Shown: positions 61,995-64,000 of the stretch, piece by piece
Layout of the letters: each line of letters begins with the position of its first letter
Position numbering within the stretch: position 1 is the first letter of the stretch
Assembly (NCBI RefSeq): GCF_004216555.1
Contig: NZ_SGWQ01000007.1
Span: forward strand, 62,001 to 126,000
DNA length: 64,000 bases
Origin: Herbihabitans rhizosphaerae
Lineage (GTDB): Bacteria > Actinomycetota > Actinomycetes > Mycobacteriales > Pseudonocardiaceae
Direction of reading: 5' to 3'
The notes under the pieces: model-generated
Databases searched by the model: none
What the model saw: the letters and a program-made list of their open reading frames with translations, nothing else
What the model was told of the DNA's origin: nothing
Translations under genes and position numbers: made by a program

Positions 61995-64000
61995 AGTTCC
62001 TGCGCGAAGCCACCCATGCGGCGATCTGCGCCCGGTTGGTGAACGACAGCTTGGTGAGGATGTGGTCCACGTGCGACTCGGCCGTGCGCCGCGCGATGCC
62101 GAGCTTCTCCGCGATCTGCTTGTTGGTCAGACCCTCGGCGACCAACTCGGCGATCTGGTTCTCCCGGCGGGTGAGCGTGCCCTGTGCGTTCTTCGGCGCG
62201 GTCTCCTCGGCGGGTTCCCCGTCGGCGAGCACGTAGGCCATCGCCTCCTCGGCCGGCATCGCGGCGCCGAGGGCGAACTCGTTGGCGGCCTGATCGAAGC
62301 CCAGCCGTCCGGCGACCAGTTCGGTGTCGGACACCACCGGCTCCACGAACGCGGCGTAGTTGCGCGGCGAGGCGCCGAACGAGCGCCACGCGGTCGCCGC
62401 GACGCCGAGCAGCCGTGCGGCCCGGCGCGGCTGCTCGTTGTGCGCCGCGCACCCGGCGAGCACCGTGACCGCGAACGCCAGGATCACCCGGTCGTGCACC
62501 CGCCGCTGCAGCCGCAGTACCTCGAAGCCGGCCTTGGCCGCCTCGTCCACGTCGCCGCGCAGATACTCCGCCGCGGCCAGCGACCACAGCGCCCACGACC
62601 GCCAGAACACCTCGCCGCGTGAGGTCAGCCGCTCGATGCAGTCGCGCAGCACCCGCCGCCCGCGATCCAGCTCGCCGGACAGGCTGATCGCCAGCCCGTA
62701 GTTGTAGGTGGACCACAGCTCGCCGGCCTCGTCGCCCTGCGCGCGGAACATCGCGACGGACTTGCCGAACAGCTCCACCGCGTTCGGCATGTCGTTGCCG
62801 ATCAGCGCGTGGTAGGCGCGCACGTGGTGCACGTACGCGACGGCCTTCTCGTCGCCGGTCCGCTCGGCGACCCGCTCGGCGTCGGAGAGGTGCGTCTCGT
62901 AGGCGTCGATGTCGCCCTGCACGAGCGCCAGGAACGCGTTGCTCCACAGCGCGTGCGCCCGGCCCGGCGCGTCATCCGCGGCGACGTCCAGCAGCCGGTC
63001 GAGCCAGATCCGGCCCTCGGTCAGCCCGCGGATGATCCAGTACTCCTTGAAGGTGAGCACCTTGCTCAACCCGACGGCCGCCTCGTCCGGGTCGCTGGCG
63101 CAGAAGTCCAGCGCGCGCCGCAGGTTCGGGTGTTCGCGGATCAGCATGTCCACCCAGCGCGCCTGGTCCGGGCCGATCCACTCCGCCTCGAACCGGCCGG
63201 TGAGCTCGACGCACCAGTCCCGGTGCCGCCGCCGCATGCGCTGCTCGTCGTCGGCCGCGCGCAGCCGCTCCTCGCCGTAGAGCCGGATCGTCTCCAGCAT
63301 CCGGTAGCGCGCCAGCCCTTGGTACTCCTCGCGCACCAGGATGGACTTGTCGATCAGCGCGTCGATCACGTCCAGCACGTGCCGGCTGTCCAGCCCGTCG
63401 CCCGAGCACACCCGCTCGGCCGCGTCCAGGTCGAACCCGCCGGAGAACACCGACGCGCGCGCCCACAGCAGCCGCTCCGGCTCGGTGCACAGCTCGTGGC
63501 TCCAGTCGACCAGCGAGCGCATCGTCTCGTGCCGGCTCGGCCCGCCGCGGTTGCCGCCGGTGAGCACGGCGAACCGCTTGTCGAGCCGGTCGATGAGCTG
63601 GCGCACCGACAGCACCCGCATGCGCACCGCGGCCAGTTCGATCGCCAGCGGCAGGCCTTCCAGCTTGCGACACAAGGTGATCACGTCGGCCGCGTTCTGC
63701 TCGGTGATCGCGAACGACGGCACCACGGCGGTGGCGCGGTCCAGCAGCAGCCGCACCGCGTCGTAGCGCTCCAGGTCGGCGGGCGCGCCGCCCGGCTGAG
63801 GCACCTCCAGCGGCGGCACCGGCATGATCCGCTCGCCGGTGACACCCAGCGACTGGCGGCTGGTGGCCAGCACGACGAGGCCGGGGCAGGCGCTGACCAA
63901 CGTGTCGACGAGCCCGGCGCAGGCGTCCACCAGGTGCTCGCAGTTGTCCAGCAGGAGCAGCATTCGCCGCTGATGCAGGTGGTCGACGATCACGTCCATC
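61993..64000 (-). CDS. LuxR-family regulator with NB-ARC ATPase (N-terminus beyond window edge)
   Basis: At least 669 residues of a large ATP-binding LuxR regulator. RRMLLLLDNCEHLVDACAGL is the Walker B of the STAND ATPase; Walker A lies beyond the edge. ATSRQSLGVTGERIMPVPPLEVP, LPLAIELAAVRMRVLSVRQLIDRL and a winged-helix-like stretch follow, then a long TPR-like helical region. The C-terminus carries the LuxR helix-turn-helix LTRRENQIAELVAEGLTNKQIAEKLGIARRTAESHVDHIL. It lies upstream of the membrane-protein/SARP pair and may be part of the same response. Confidence 0.88.
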   Translation of the reverse strand, partial: MDVIVDHLHQRRMLLLLDNCEHLVDACAGLVDTLVSACPGLVVLATSRQSLGVTGERIMPVPPLEVPQPGGAPADLERYDAVRLLLDRATAVVPSFAITEQNAADVITLCRKLEGLPLAIELAAVRMRVLSVRQLIDRLDKRFAVLTGGNRGGPSRHETMRSLVDWSHELCTEPERLLWARASVFSGGFDLDAAERVCSGDGLDSRHVLDVIDALIDKSILVREEYQGLARYRMLETIRLYGEERLRAADDEQRMRRRHRDWCVELTGRFEAEWIGPDQARWVDMLIREHPNLRRALDFCASDPDEAAVGLSKVLTFKEYWIIRGLTEGRIWLDRLLDVAADDAPGRAHALWSNAFLALVQGDIDAYETHLSDAERVAERTGDEKAVAYVHHVRAYHALIGNDMPNAVELFGKSVAMFRAQGDEAGELWSTYNYGLAISLSGELDRGRRVLRDCIERLTSRGEVFWRSWALWSLAAAEYLRGDVDEAAKAGFEVLRLQRRVHDRVILAFAVTVLAGCAAHNEQPRRAARLLGVAATAWRSFGASPRNYAAFVEPVVSDTELVAGRLGFDQAANEFALGAAMPAEEAMAYVLADGEPAEETAPKNAQGTLTRRENQIAELVAEGLTNKQIAEKLGIARRTAESHVDHILTKLSFTNRAQIAAWVASRRN

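Overview
The window is high-GC (about 70 %) actinomycete chromosome, most likely Pseudonocardiaceae. It uses many GTG starts, ATGA/GTGA stop-start overlaps, SARP/AfsR and LuxR-ATPase regulators, a 13E12-type DUF222/HNH gene, and a recurring GTCCAC(A/T)GTGGAC palindrome inside genes. No rRNA, tRNA, CRISPR array or complete insertion sequence was seen.

Layout. (1) 1-10.9 kb: allantoin/glyoxylate catabolism. A minus-strand operon hyi-glxR-gcl-glxK-allB faces an oxalate/formate-type MFS carrier with a tiny partner subunit; malate synthase plus a citrate-lyase-like aldolase, and an IclR regulator, follow. Two 36-bp operator-like elements of identical geometry lie before hyi and between aceB and iclR, tying the cluster into one proposed IclR regulon. 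(2) 11.1-22.7 kb: a LamG protein and a 2285-residue RHS/YD-repeat protein with a HINT autoprocessing domain and a short C-terminal toxin, an overlapping candidate immunity gene, and a frameshifted plus an intact DUF4279 gene. (3) 22.9-31.2 kb: an ECF41 sigma factor with its NAD-epimerase partner, a VOC protein, an MFS carrier, a beta-lactamase locus (class A enzyme plus VanY-type carboxypeptidase, divergent LysR regulator and penicillin-recognising protein), a small secreted or membrane protein, and a decayed DsbA/VKOR pair. (4) 31.2-48.4 kb: a LuxR two-component system with a second, degenerate kinase, LtrA, HxlR and TetR regulators beside the redox enzymes they probably control, an SGNH esterase, DUF6153/DUF305, CorA with a 40-residue membrane peptide, MgtC with a leader ORF, a PepSY membrane protein, a lipocalin-like protein and a subtilase remnant. 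(5) 48.5-56.6 kb: a tight three-gene operon of very large proteins (about 1009, 567 and 1106 aa) that I cannot assign; this is the best candidate for an undescribed system. (6) 56.7-64 kb: a large palindromic element, an apparently SOS-controlled leaderless DUF222/HNH gene, and two convergent regulator modules that look like fused and split versions of the same design: SARP domain, STAND ATPase and a proline-rich tail.

How parts fit: region 1 turns allantoin-derived glyoxylate into 3-phosphoglycerate precursors or malate. Region 2 is a contact-dependent competition locus that swaps its toxin tip. Regions 3-4 are mostly regulator-plus-target pairs whose operators can be read in the intergenic palindromes. 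Functional calls rest on motifs read by eye; no database search was run.
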